The position numbers and the translations under genes are program-made. Shown here piece after piece: positions 6,801-17,069 of a stretch of 64,000 nt of DNA. The stretch covers positions 1 through 64,000 of the forward strand of contig NEUU01000022.1 in the NCBI GenBank assembly GCA_002304345.1, in the 5' to 3' direction. Numbering within the stretch: the stretch's first letter is position 1; each line of letters begins with the position of its first letter. Under the pieces are notes generated by a model. The model was not told where the DNA came from. It ran no database searches and saw only the letters and a program-made list of their open reading frames with translations. This stretch comes from Verrucomicrobia bacterium Tous-C9LFEB (GTDB lineage Bacteria; Verrucomicrobiota; Verrucomicrobiia; Methylacidiphilales; UBA1321).

Positions 6801-9110
6801 TCAGGCCGCAGTAGGTGCAGCCTTGCGGAGCTTGGCAGTGTTCTTTTCCTTGTAGTGTTCCAGCCACCACGCGAGCGGGGGCGAGATGAAGTGCGAGGAA
6901 TAGATACCGGAAAGAATACCGATCAGCATGGCAACGCTGAAGTCGTGGATCACCGGACCGCCGAACAGGATGAGCGCGGTCGTCGCGATCAACGTCGTGC
7001 CGCCCGTGAGGAGCGTACGGGCCAGGGTCAGGTTCAAACTGCGATTGATGACCTCGTAGAAGGTCCCCTTCTCGCGTAAATGCGTCCCTTCGCGGATACG
7101 GTCGAAGACGACGATCTTGTCGTTGATCGAGTAACCGGCAATGGTCAGGAACGCGCCAACGAGAGTCAGCGTCAATTCACGATCCAGAATGGCCATGAAG
7201 CCGAGCGCGATCAACACGTCGTGAAGCTGGCCAATGGCCGCCGCGACCGCATAGGTCCATTCGAAGCGCACCGCCGAGTAGATCAGGATGCCGATCAAGC
7301 CAATCGAAAGCGCGAGAATGGCGCGGGTCCGCAGTTCGTCGCCGACCGCCGGTCCGACGCGATCCAGTCCACCGTGGGTAAACTTGGACGAGGCGAAGGT
7401 GCTCTTGATGACATCCTCGGCCTTGTTGCCCTGACCTTCGGGAGTCTGCACCATCAGCACGTGGGCTTCCGGCGAGTACTGCAACTGGCTGACATCAACG
7501 CCCGCCTTTTGCAAGGCCGCGCGAACGTCTTCCATCGGAGCCATCGTCTCATACTTCAGGGTCACCGAATCGCCACCCTTGAAATCGACGCCCAACAACT
7601 TGTCGCCCTTGGTCTGGAAAGCGATGCCGCCCCAGATCAGGATCACGACCGAGGCAATCACGCCGATATGGCGGTAGCGCAGGAAGTCGAACTTCGGGCT
7701 GTGGAGGAACTGCATCATCGTCAGTCCCTTGAGCTTGTTGAAGGTCAGCATCCAGTCGAAGCAATTGCGGGAGACGACCAGCGCGGCGAAGAGATTCGCC
7801 ACGATACCGAGCGTCAGCGTGACGGCGAAGCCGCGCAACGGACCGGTGCCGAGGAACATCAGGACCACCGCCGGAATGACCGTGGTGATGTTCGAATCGA
7901 AGATGGCGCTGAAGGCGCGGTTGAAACCGAGATCAATCGCCGTGCGTAGCGGTTTGCCCTGGGCGAGCTCATCGCGGATACGCTCGTAGATGAGCACGTT
8001 GGCGTCGACGGCCATACCGATCGTCAACACGATACCGGCAATACCCGGCAGGCTGAGCGTGAAGTGGAACTGCGCCATGAGGCCGAGCAGAATCACCAAA
8101 TTCACCGCCAGCGAAACCACCGCCACGAGGCCGGCGAGCCGGTAGTAAATCACCATGAACGCGCACACGCCGATCAGCGCGTAGAGCGCCGCATCGCGAC
8201 CGCTCTGGATCGAGTCACGGCCGAGGGTCGGGTCAACGCCGCGGATTTCCTTGATCGCCACGGGCGTTTCCAGCGGATTTTCCAACACGCTGGCAAGCTC
8301 CTCGGATTCGATCAGGCTCATGTTGCCACCGGAGATGGTGGCATTGTCCGTGATGCGCGCGCGGATGACCGGGGCGCTCTTGACTTCGTTATCGAGCACG
8401 ATGGCGAGACGCTGGCCGATATTGGCCTCCGTCACCGCACCGAAACGTTTCTGACCTTCGGAATCAAACTGGATGACCACTTCGGGACGGCCCAATTGAT
8501 CGCCACTGCGGAAGGCGCGGGAGACGTGCTTGCCGGAGAGTTCGGCCACGCGCTTGACGACGATCGGTTCGAAGTAGACTTTGCCGTCTTTCGCACGATC
8601 CTGCAGTTTCAACACTTCATACTCGAGCGCGTACTGCACCGGGAGCTTGCCGGTGGCGGGATCGACTTGCTTCAGGATGCTGGAGCTGTCGGGGTGGACC
8701 ATGCGGAACTCGAGCTTCGCCACGCGGGAAAGCTGGCGGGCGGCTTCTTCGCGGTCGCCCTCGGCCAGACCGGGAATCTGCACGTTGATACGGTTGGAGC
8801 TCACCGACTGGATACCCAGTTCGCGAACGCCATTCGGGTCAATGCGCTTGCGGATGACGCCGATCGCCTGCTGCACCGCCGATGGGCTTGGCGTGCCCTG
8901 AAGCTCGACGAGAAACGAGGTGCCGCCCTTGAGATCGAGACCCAGCTTGATCGTCTGGGTGAGTGGATACATCGACAGCACGCAAGTGGCCAAAGCCGCG
9001 AGGATCGAGGCCAGACCAGCCACACGGCGGGTATTGAAATCCGGCGAGGCGAGATACCAAATGAGGAACGCGAGGAAAGCCAGGGCGCTGGCAAAAATGA
9101 GGTAGACCAT
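6801..9110 (-). CDS. secDF: SecD-SecF fusion protein translocase subunit
   Basis: 769-residue inner-membrane protein that helps the Sec translocon by using the proton gradient. The N-terminal SecD half has two early hydrophobic stretches, the LGLDLKGGTSFLVEL motif, a large periplasmic domain and a 6-TM block (AGIVLTIGMAVDANVLIYERIR). The SecF half starts near residue 465 (KLLGVDFKGGDSV) and repeats the plan with GYSINDKIVVFDRIRE. SecD and SecF are separate in E. coli; a single chain occurs in several phyla. Follows yajC by 24 bp. Confidence 0.95.
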   Translation of the reverse strand: MVYLIFASALAFLAFLIWYLASPDFNTRRVAGLASILAALATCVLSMYPLTQTIKLGLDLKGGTSFLVELQGTPSPSAVQQAIGVIRKRIDPNGVRELGIQSVSSNRINVQIPGLAEGDREEAARQLSRVAKLEFRMVHPDSSSILKQVDPATGKLPVQYALEYEVLKLQDRAKDGKVYFEPIVVKRVAELSGKHVSRAFRSGDQLGRPEVVIQFDSEGQKRFGAVTEANIGQRLAIVLDNEVKSAPVIRARITDNATISGGNMSLIESEELASVLENPLETPVAIKEIRGVDPTLGRDSIQSGRDAALYALIGVCAFMVIYYRLAGLVAVVSLAVNLVILLGLMAQFHFTLSLPGIAGIVLTIGMAVDANVLIYERIRDELAQGKPLRTAIDLGFNRAFSAIFDSNITTVIPAVVLMFLGTGPLRGFAVTLTLGIVANLFAALVVSRNCFDWMLTFNKLKGLTMMQFLHSPKFDFLRYRHIGVIASVVILIWGGIAFQTKGDKLLGVDFKGGDSVTLKYETMAPMEDVRAALQKAGVDVSQLQYSPEAHVLMVQTPEGQGNKAEDVIKSTFASSKFTHGGLDRVGPAVGDELRTRAILALSIGLIGILIYSAVRFEWTYAVAAAIGQLHDVLIALGFMAILDRELTLTLVGAFLTIAGYSINDKIVVFDRIREGTHLREKGTFYEVINRSLNLTLARTLLTGGTTLIATTALILFGGPVIHDFSVAMLIGILSGIYSSHFISPPLAWWLEHYKEKNTAKLRKAAPTAA

Positions 9111-9134
9111 GACGGTGGAAACTAGGGGTGGATT

Positions 9135-9485
9135 TTAGCTCTCGGACGTGGCGTTCTCGGGCTTGGTGATGGTGGTCAGATGCGTCTTGAGCACTTCGAG
9201 TTTGACGTCGCCGACCTTGACGATGACGGTCTTGTCCTTGACGTTCGAGATGACGCCGACCAACCCGCCGCTGGTGATGACCTTGTCTCCGGTCTTGGCG
9301 GAGGAGATCAGGATTTCCTGTTCCTTCTTCGCCTTCATCTGCGGACGGATCAGGACGAAATAGAAGATGGCGATGATGAAAATGAAGGGCACAAACTGCA
9401 CCCACGCGGGTGCTTGCTGGCCATTGGTGGCATCAGCGGCTTGGGCCAGAAACGAAGTGGTGGTCAAAACGAAGTCTGCGGTCAT
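9135..9485 (-). CDS. yajC: YajC, Sec translocon accessory protein
   Basis: 116-residue small membrane protein. A short N-terminal segment precedes one membrane helix (WVQFVPFIFIIAIFYFVLI, about residues 28-46), then the conserved RPQMKAKKEQEILISSAKTG and a beta-rich cytoplasmic tail with GDKVITSGGLVGVI. The ATG at 9485 is preferred; a TTG two codons earlier would overlap the tgt stop. Order tgt-yajC-secDF is the classical arrangement. Confidence 0.93.
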   Translation of the reverse strand: MTADFVLTTTSFLAQAADATNGQQAPAWVQFVPFIFIIAIFYFVLIRPQMKAKKEQEILISSAKTGDKVITSGGLVGVISNVKDKTVIVKVGDVKLEVLKTHLTTITKPENATSES

Positions 9486-9487
9486 TT

Positions 9488-10693
<1,206 letters not shown>

Positions 10694-10883
10694 TCAATGA
10701 TGTTACAGTTCTGCAACACCCCATCTCTGTTCTGTACCGAAGCCGAACCCCTGCTATAGCTGGGACTTCATGCTTTCACGGTCCCGCGCATATTCTTGTA
10801 ACCTTGGCTTGTCGATTCCAGTTTCATTGCGCTACCGTGAGGCCACTGTCACTCAAGAATAAGCCCTTTTCGGAGACAACTTT

Positions 10884-12119
10884 ATGAGCGTGAAAACAGC
10901 GGAACTACTCGAAGATGCGGTCCACCAGCATTCGCCCCTGAGCCGTCACGGCATCTCCGAGCGCCTCTTTACCTTCTGGTTCAACAGCTTTGTCTACAAT
11001 CAAATCTGGGAAGACCCGCGCGTCGACCTCGAGGCGATGGAAGTCACCGACACCACCCGCATTCTCACCATTTCCTCCGGCGGGTGTAATGTCCTGAATT
11101 ATCTCGCCAAGTCGCCGGAAAAAATCCACGCCGTCGATCTCAACCGCAACCACATCTGTCTCCTCAAACTCAAGCTCGCCGCGCTCCGCCACCTCCCCGA
11201 CTACGAAGACTTCTTCCTCTTCTTCGGCTGCGCCAATGACAAGCGCAACTGGGCAAATTACCAAGCCCACCTCGCCGAGCACATGGACCCCGAGATGAAA
11301 CGCTTCTGGGAGGGCGGCAACGTGATTCGCCGCCTTTTCTTCGGCCCGCGCATCAAGTACTTCACCAAGAATTTCTACGACTACGCCAAGCTCGGTTACT
11401 TCCTGCGCTTCCTGCACATCATCATGAAGGTGCACCGCCGCGACCCCGCCCGCCTGCTCACGGCCTCCACTTCAGCCGAACAACGCCGCATCTATCAGGA
11501 AGACATCGAGCCGTTCTTTGACCATTGGCTCGTGCGCGGCGCGGGCAAGATGCCCCTCGCCCTCTACAGCCTCGGCATTCCGCCGCAACAATTCCGCGCC
11601 ATGGAAACCGAGACGGGCGGCGGCATGATCAACGTCTATCGCGAACGCATCGAGCGCCTCGCCTGCGACTTCCCGATCGATGACAATTATTTCGGCTGGC
11701 AAGCCTTTGGCCGCAGCTACGACCGCGCCTTCCGCCGCGCGCTGCCGGAATATCTCCAACCGCAAAACTTCGACACGCTACGCGACAACGTCGATCGCGT
11801 GGAAACCCACGTCGGCACGCTCACCGGTTTCATGCGCACGCAACCCGCCAAGAGCCTCGACCGGTTCGTCTTCCTCGATTCTCAGGACTGGATGAAGCCC
11901 GCGCAGATGGAAGAACTCTGGAGCGAAGTCGCCCGCGTGGGCCGTCCCGGCACCCGCGTCATCTTCCGCACGGCGGCGAGCCAGTCGCCCATCGAAACCG
12001 CCCTTTCGCCCGAACTCCGCAAGAAGTTCACCTATCAGGAAGAACGCTCCCAAGCACTCTTCAAGAAAGACCGCTCCTCGATCTACGGCGGCTTCCATCT
12101 CTACTCGATGGACCGCTAA
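10884..12119 (+). CDS. btaA: BtaA, SAM:diacylglycerol 3-amino-3-carboxypropyltransferase
   Basis: 411-residue enzyme (DUF3419 family) for the first step of betaine lipid synthesis: it moves the aminocarboxypropyl group of S-adenosylmethionine to diacylglycerol. The SAM-binding stretch is ILTISSGGCNVLNYLAK followed by IHAVDLNRNH (about residues 61-91). The C-terminal part (VFLDSQDWM, GTRVIFRTAA) matches the rest of the Rossmann fold. The ATG has GGAG 8 bases upstream. A 256-bp spacer precedes it. btaB follows after 126 bp, so the pathway is complete. DGTS usually replaces phospholipids when phosphate is short. Confidence 0.9.
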   Translation: MSVKTAELLEDAVHQHSPLSRHGISERLFTFWFNSFVYNQIWEDPRVDLEAMEVTDTTRILTISSGGCNVLNYLAKSPEKIHAVDLNRNHICLLKLKLAALRHLPDYEDFFLFFGCANDKRNWANYQAHLAEHMDPEMKRFWEGGNVIRRLFFGPRIKYFTKNFYDYAKLGYFLRFLHIIMKVHRRDPARLLTASTSAEQRRIYQEDIEPFFDHWLVRGAGKMPLALYSLGIPPQQFRAMETETGGGMINVYRERIERLACDFPIDDNYFGWQAFGRSYDRAFRRALPEYLQPQNFDTLRDNVDRVETHVGTLTGFMRTQPAKSLDRFVFLDSQDWMKPAQMEELWSEVARVGRPGTRVIFRTAASQSPIETALSPELRKKFTYQEERSQALFKKDRSSIYGGFHLYSMDR

Positions 12120-12131
12120 AGCCGAAAAAGA

Positions 12132-12231
12132 TTTTTGACGAAATTAACGGAATTTACGAAATTGATTAGGAACCCAAAGCGCGGGCTTTCTCCTCTTAGA
12201 ATTTCGTAAATTCCGTTAATTTCGTCAAAAA
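12132..12231. repeat. Long perfect inverted repeat between btaA and btaB (palindrome family, copy A)
   Basis: Arms of 32 bp at 12132-12163 and 12200-12231 are exact reverse complements (core TTTTTGACGAAATTAACGG), with a 36-base loop. The right arm recurs for 31 bp at 33774-33804 and 23 bp of it recur at 40187-40209. It ends 14 bp before the btaB ATG. Such a stem could pause or end btaA transcripts or hide the btaB start region, but its recurrence suggests a small mobile palindromic element. Confidence 0.85.
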
Positions 12232-12245
12232 ATGCCTTGGTACTC

Positions 12246-12926
12246 ATGACCGACACAAAGACCATCTCCGCCCCAGCCGATCAATCGCAGGCCATGGACC
12301 AGATGTACCGCCTCACGCGGCACGTCTACGACCTCTCTCGCAAATACTATCTCCTCGGCCGCGATCAACTCCTCGACCAGATGGCCCCAGCCCTGCAGCC
12401 CGGCGATCGCGTCCTTGAAATCGGCTGCGGCACGGCGCGCAATCTGGTGGGTCTCGCCCGGCGCAATCCGAAGGTCGAACTCTACGGCCTCGACGCCTCG
12501 CGCCAAATGCTCGAGACCGCCGAAAAGAATCTCCGCAAGTCAGGACTGCTCGGTCGCATCGTCCTGCGACCCGAACTCGCGGAAAACCTCCGCCACGAAA
12601 CGACCTTCGACCTGCGCGAACCTTTCGACGCGCTCTTCTTCTCCTATTCGCTCTCCATCATCCCCACCTGGCCTCTCGCTCTCGAAGCGGGCTTGGCCAA
12701 CCTGAAATCGGGCGGCACGCTATACATCGTCGATTTCTGGGATCAAGGCGATCTTCCCGCCTGGTTCGGCAAGATGCTGCGCGGCTGGCTGAAGAAATTC
12801 CACGTCGCCCACCGCCCGGAACTCCTCACGCAGTTACGCGCGTGGGAGGAAAAAGATCTCGGCACCCTCACCGTGCAATCGGTCGCACGTCGCTACGCCT
12901 ACATCGCGAAGTTTCAGAAGAAGTAG
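12246..12926 (+). CDS. btaB: BtaB, SAM-dependent N-methyltransferase for betaine lipid
   Basis: 226-residue class I methyltransferase. Motif I VLEIGCGTARNLVGLA lies near residue 58, followed by VELYGLDAS with the acidic ribose contact. It would add three methyl groups to diacylglyceryl-homoserine to give DGTS. The ATG at 12246 is chosen over a TTG at 12237. In some bacteria BtaA and BtaB are neighbouring genes as here. Assignment rests on the pairing with BtaA as well as the sequence (YYLLGRDQLL, FFSYSLSIIPTW). Confidence 0.87.
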   Translation: MTDTKTISAPADQSQAMDQMYRLTRHVYDLSRKYYLLGRDQLLDQMAPALQPGDRVLEIGCGTARNLVGLARRNPKVELYGLDASRQMLETAEKNLRKSGLLGRIVLRPELAENLRHETTFDLREPFDALFFSYSLSIIPTWPLALEAGLANLKSGGTLYIVDFWDQGDLPAWFGKMLRGWLKKFHVAHRPELLTQLRAWEEKDLGTLTVQSVARRYAYIAKFQKK

Positions 12927-13004
12927 AAAGAAACTCGAAGATCGCATCGGCGGGCCATCCCCCTCAACGTCTTTTTCGACTGAGCCGCCCATTTCCTGAC
13001 ATCA

Positions 13005-13167
13005 AAAACCTTCCACGCCGATCCTTCGACAAGCTCAGGATGACGTGGAATGAAAGTAATGTCATGTGGGTAGGCTTCTACTCCCACATGAACTCGTCGC
13101 TATCACTTGAGACTACCTCCCCAACCCGTCATCCTGAGCTTGTCGAAGGATCGGTGGGGAAGGTTTT
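13005..13167. repeat. Inverted pair of CCTTCGACAAGCTCAGGATGAC-type repeats
   Basis: Left arm 13005-13044 and right arm 13128-13167 are reverse complements over 40 bp with two mismatches; the inner 25 bp are perfect. The 83-base spacer carries an 8-bp stem (13063-13070 with 13083-13090). A related degenerate copy, TTTCGAGCTTGTCGAGAAA, is at 36784-36802. A head-to-head pair of REP-like units fits best. Confidence 0.75.
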
Positions 13168-13211
13168 AAGCTTAAAAATAAGCAACGACTAACCTCACCA
13201 TTACCAAAACC

Positions 13212-13256
13212 GGCGCGCATCGCGCGCCAGACGTTGGGTGCCAGCGTCACGCTGGC
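13212..13256. repeat. Two GC-rich hairpins at the 3' end of smc
   Basis: GGCGCGC-ATC-GCGCGCC (13212-13228) and GCCAGCG-TCA-CGCTGGC (13240-13256). The second shares the 15-mer CCAGCGTCACGCTGG with the chain downstream of mpl at 46207-46221. They may protect or end the smc mRNA; no U-run follows on the minus strand. Confidence 0.6.
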
Positions 13257-13263
13257 GCTGGCG

Positions 13264-16200
13264 CTAGAGCTGCACTTCGGTCGCTTTGCCGAACGACTCC
13301 GCGATGCTGGGCACGGCGGGATCGACCGCGACCGCTTCCATGCTCACCTTCGGGGCGTCGCGGTTCAGTTTGACCGAAACGATCTTCGACACGCCATGTT
13401 CTTCCATCGTCACGCCATAGAGCACATCAGCCACGCTGATGGTGCGCTTGTTGTGGGTGATGATGACGAACTGCGACTGACCGATGAACCGTTTGACGAT
13501 CTTGATGAACCGGCTGATGTTCGATTCATCGAGCGGCGCGTCCATTTCGTCCAACACGCAGAACGGGCTGGGCTTGACCATGTAGATGGCGAACAGCAAG
13601 GCCACCGCGGTCATGGTGCGCTCACCACCGGACAGCAACGTCACGCTCTGCGGCTGCTTGCCGGGAGGGCGGGCCACGATTTCGATACCGCACTCGAGCG
13701 GATCGGTTTCGTCCTGCAAATTGAGCGTGGCTTTACCACCGCCGAAGAGTTCCGTGAACATCTCCTGAAAGTTGATCTTCACCTGTTCGAACGTCTCGGA
13801 GAAGAGTTTCTTCGTGGTCTGATTGATGTGCGTGATCGCCTGGAGCAATTGCTCCTTCGCGTTGACGAGATCGGTCTGCTGCGTCTCGAGGAAGGTGTGG
13901 CGCTGTTCGAGTTCGTCGTACTCGGTGATGGCATCCAGATTCACCGGGCCCATCGCGTCGAGCGCGGAACGCTTGTCGTTCACTTCGATCTCGATCGACG
14001 TCCAATCGGGTTCGGCTTCACCTTCGGCGAGCGTGATCTCCGGCAACGCTTCCAGTTCGATCTGGTAATTGCGGCGCATGCGTTCGCGCAGGCTGTCGAG
14101 GGTCATCTGATGCTTGGAAAGCTTGATCTCGTGCTGGGCGCGAATGTGTTGCATCTCGCCGAATTCCTTGCGCTTGGCATGGAGGGCGGTGTCCATCTCG
14201 TTGATGCGGCCGAGCGCGATCATACGGGTTTCCTGCTCCTGCAAAAGCGACGAGTCGAGTTCGGACAGGCGGACGTTGGCGGCTTGGCCTTCCTCTTCGG
14301 CCAGGGCAATTTCCTCGCGGGCTTGAATCGTACGGCGTTCGTAATCGCTCGCTTCCTGCGTACGTTTTTCCACCGTTTCGCGCAATTCGATCAAGCGGGC
14401 CGCGACCGGCTCGCGTTGTTGCTGCCAGCTCTCGACCTGCTGGTTTTGCGTGGCAAGAACGATCTTCTGCTCGGTCAACGCATTATTCAATTCCGACTCC
14501 TGCATCGCGAGACTGGCGATGCGCGAGCTGGCTTCGTCGATGAGCTGCTTCGCGGCTTCGAGATTCTTTTCCTGCTCGCCCACAGCGGCGGTCAACGCGG
14601 CATGCTTCTCGTGATCGGCTTGATCCTGCGAGGTGAGATGATTGATCTCGCGGTTCGCGGCCTCAAGCTGACGGTTGAGTTCTTCCAATGCCTTCTCGAG
14701 CGACTTCTGCGTGTGCTTCAACGTCGCGACAGCGATTTCCGCTTCCTGAATCTTCGTGCGGCTTTCTTCGAAACTGCCCCGGCACTCCAGCACGCGGGCA
14801 TTGGCCTGTTCACGGGCTTCGAGGAGCGAAGTGACTTCCGCCTCAACCGGCGCGATCTGCTGATCGAGCGCGGTGATTTCGTTCTGGCGGTTCAGGACGG
14901 CAACCGTGTTGCCCTCCTGCTTGCCGAGACAGATCAAGCCCGAGCGGGTAACGATCTCGCCCGACTTCGTGGCGACAACGGCCTCGGGATGCAGCTTCTT
15001 GAAATCGTAGGCATCGGGCAGCGTGTCGATGATATGGCAATCGGCCAGCATCGACGCGACGAGCGGTTCGATGGCCGGCGTGATCTTGAGATAATTCCGC
15101 GCGTTCGTCTTCGCGGAGCTGTCCGGCGGCACGGCGCGGCCCATGTCCAGAGCGCCGAGTTGGCACTGCGTCGACTTGCCGGACTTGAGATGCGTGATGA
15201 TCGTCTCGACGCTCGCGCGGTCGGCGATGACCAGCGCATTGATCGCTTCGCCCAATAGAAGAGCAATGGGCGCTTCGTAACCGGCTTCAACCTTGATGTG
15301 ATCGGACAGCGTGCCTTGCAGCGTGGCGGTGAGTTCGCCCTTCGAGACAGCTTTGAGAATGTCCTGCGCGGCGGGCGGCGAACCGGCATGACTCGATTCC
15401 AGTTGAAGGAGCGCGTCCTTGCGGGCGGTCAACGACTGCAGCTTGCTCACGGCAGCGCGGTGCGCGTCGTCCGCCTGCTTGCGGGCGATGGCTTGCGCCT
15501 CTTCGTTCGCACGGGTTTCCTGCAGCGACGTGCGGCGGGCAACGAGTTGTTCGTCGGCGGCAATCACCTCAGCCGCGTGCGTGGAAAGTTGTTGCTCGGC
15601 CTCGGCGCGGCGGACTTCCAGCGCGGAGATTTCGGCGCGGAGACTTTCCACGCGGAAAAGGAAATTCTTCTGCTGCAGTTCGAGAGCCGCGAGCTGGTTG
15701 CGGCCGTTATTGAGCGTGCTTTCGAGCTTCAGGACGACTTCCTCCTGCTCGGCGCGTTCGGCTTCGGCGGCGCTGATGCGGGCGTTGAGCATCTGCACTT
15801 CTTCGCGCTGATTCTCGTACGCTTCCTCCGCGGCGCGACGTTTGTCGGCGCTTTGCTCGAGTTGGGTGTTGAGATACTCGAGTTGCTCTTCCTGCGCCTT
15901 GATCTTCTCGTCCGTGCCGATGACCTCCAGCAGGCAACGTTCGCGCAGATCGGTGAATTCACCCACGCGCGCGCTGTTGGTCTGCTTGCGCTGCTCGGCA
16001 CGTTCAACGGCGTTGCGGGCCTGATTCTGTTCGTCGCGGAGTTGGGAAAGACGGGTTTCGACCGCTTCAAGAAAGGCGCGAGCGGCGCGCAATTCGTTTT
16101 CTTCCGACTCGAGCTGCGCGGCCATCGCATCCTGCCGATCCTTCGAACCGTTGACCTCGGTCAGCAATTGTTCGATGTCGGCATGGAGCAGATCAAATTG

Positions 16201-16896
16201 ATGACGCGCCAGCTTGCTTTCGAGATCGCGCAACGCTTCCTGCCCTTCGCGGAAACGGCGGGCCTTGCCGGCCTGACGCTGCAGGGAGCCGATCTGACGC
16301 TTCACTTCGCGAATGATGTCCGCGATACGGAGCAAGTTCGCCTCGGTGTTCTCGAGCTTACGCAGCGCTTCCTTCTTCTGCGATTTGTACTTCGTAATAC
16401 CGGCGGCTTCTTCGAAAATGGCACGGCGATCTTCCGGGCGCGAGGAAAGGATCATGTCGATCTTGCCCTGTTCCATGATGGAATAGGCGCTGCGACCGAT
16501 ACCGGTGTCCATGAAAAGCTGATGAATGTCGCGCAGACGGCACGGCGTCTTGTTCATCTCGTATTCGCCCTGACCGTCGCGGAAAATGCGGCGGGTGATG
16601 GTCACCTCGTTGTATTCCACGCCGAGCTGGCTTTCGCAATCAGCGAAAGTGAGAGACACTTCGGCCAGCCCCAACTGTTTGCGCTTGTCGGAACCGCTAA
16701 AAATGACATCCTTCATCTCCCCGCCACGCAGGGCCTTGGCCGATTGCTCGCCGAGCACCCAGCGGATGGAGTCGAGGACGTTGCTTTTGCCGCAGCCGTT
16801 CGGGCCGACAATGGCGGTAACGCCCGGCGCAAAGTTCACGGTGGTTCGGTCCGCGAAGGATTTGAATCCCACGACTTGCAGCGACTTCAGGTACAT
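13264..16896 (-). CDS. smc: Chromosome segregation protein SMC
   Basis: 1210-residue SMC ATPase that organises and segregates the chromosome. N-terminal Walker A GPNGCGKSN at 31-39; long coiled coils on both sides of a hinge (about 505-680); signature LSGGE at 1088 and Walker B FCVLDE at 1112-1117 with the D-loop APLDE. The size fits bacterial SMC (about 1150-1250). Partner genes scpA/scpB are not in the window. A single-gene unit between convergent btaB and the regulator-like gene at 17070. Confidence 0.96.
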   Translation of the reverse strand: MYLKSLQVVGFKSFADRTTVNFAPGVTAIVGPNGCGKSNVLDSIRWVLGEQSAKALRGGEMKDVIFSGSDKRKQLGLAEVSLTFADCESQLGVEYNEVTITRRIFRDGQGEYEMNKTPCRLRDIHQLFMDTGIGRSAYSIMEQGKIDMILSSRPEDRRAIFEEAAGITKYKSQKKEALRKLENTEANLLRIADIIREVKRQIGSLQRQAGKARRFREGQEALRDLESKLARHQFDLLHADIEQLLTEVNGSKDRQDAMAAQLESEENELRAARAFLEAVETRLSQLRDEQNQARNAVERAEQRKQTNSARVGEFTDLRERCLLEVIGTDEKIKAQEEQLEYLNTQLEQSADKRRAAEEAYENQREEVQMLNARISAAEAERAEQEEVVLKLESTLNNGRNQLAALELQQKNFLFRVESLRAEISALEVRRAEAEQQLSTHAAEVIAADEQLVARRTSLQETRANEEAQAIARKQADDAHRAAVSKLQSLTARKDALLQLESSHAGSPPAAQDILKAVSKGELTATLQGTLSDHIKVEAGYEAPIALLLGEAINALVIADRASVETIITHLKSGKSTQCQLGALDMGRAVPPDSSAKTNARNYLKITPAIEPLVASMLADCHIIDTLPDAYDFKKLHPEAVVATKSGEIVTRSGLICLGKQEGNTVAVLNRQNEITALDQQIAPVEAEVTSLLEAREQANARVLECRGSFEESRTKIQEAEIAVATLKHTQKSLEKALEELNRQLEAANREINHLTSQDQADHEKHAALTAAVGEQEKNLEAAKQLIDEASSRIASLAMQESELNNALTEQKIVLATQNQQVESWQQQREPVAARLIELRETVEKRTQEASDYERRTIQAREEIALAEEEGQAANVRLSELDSSLLQEQETRMIALGRINEMDTALHAKRKEFGEMQHIRAQHEIKLSKHQMTLDSLRERMRRNYQIELEALPEITLAEGEAEPDWTSIEIEVNDKRSALDAMGPVNLDAITEYDELEQRHTFLETQQTDLVNAKEQLLQAITHINQTTKKLFSETFEQVKINFQEMFTELFGGGKATLNLQDETDPLECGIEIVARPPGKQPQSVTLLSGGERTMTAVALLFAIYMVKPSPFCVLDEMDAPLDESNISRFIKIVKRFIGQSQFVIITHNKRTISVADVLYGVTMEEHGVSKIVSVKLNRDAPKVSMEAVAVDPAVPSIAESFGKATEVQL

Positions 16897-17069
16897 GGGC
16901 TACTAGATAGAGTGGGTTTGAAGTCCTGACAAGAAAATACCACCATTAGTAGTGTATTTTAGCCGCATGCCGCTATATGTTGTTGCGTTTGACGGCGTAA
17001 AAATCCGCTTAAGTGGCCTTTTTTGAAGACTTTGGAGTGACCGAGCTTGCGTGTGCCCTCAACCGCGAC

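Larger units (their letters stand above)
12927..13263. other. Intergenic region with three palindromic repeats, no gene
   Basis: Convergent space between btaB (plus) and smc (minus). It holds a large inverted repeat (13005-13167) with a smaller CATGTGGG/CCCACATG stem inside its loop, and two short GC-rich hairpins near the smc stop (13212-13228, 13240-13256). No coding frame with a credible start was seen. Confidence 0.7.

Noticed and set aside
13234..16929. Long frames antisense to smc (674 and 543 codons)
   Set aside because: They lie fully within smc, show no domains, and have compositions typical of reverse-strand shadows.
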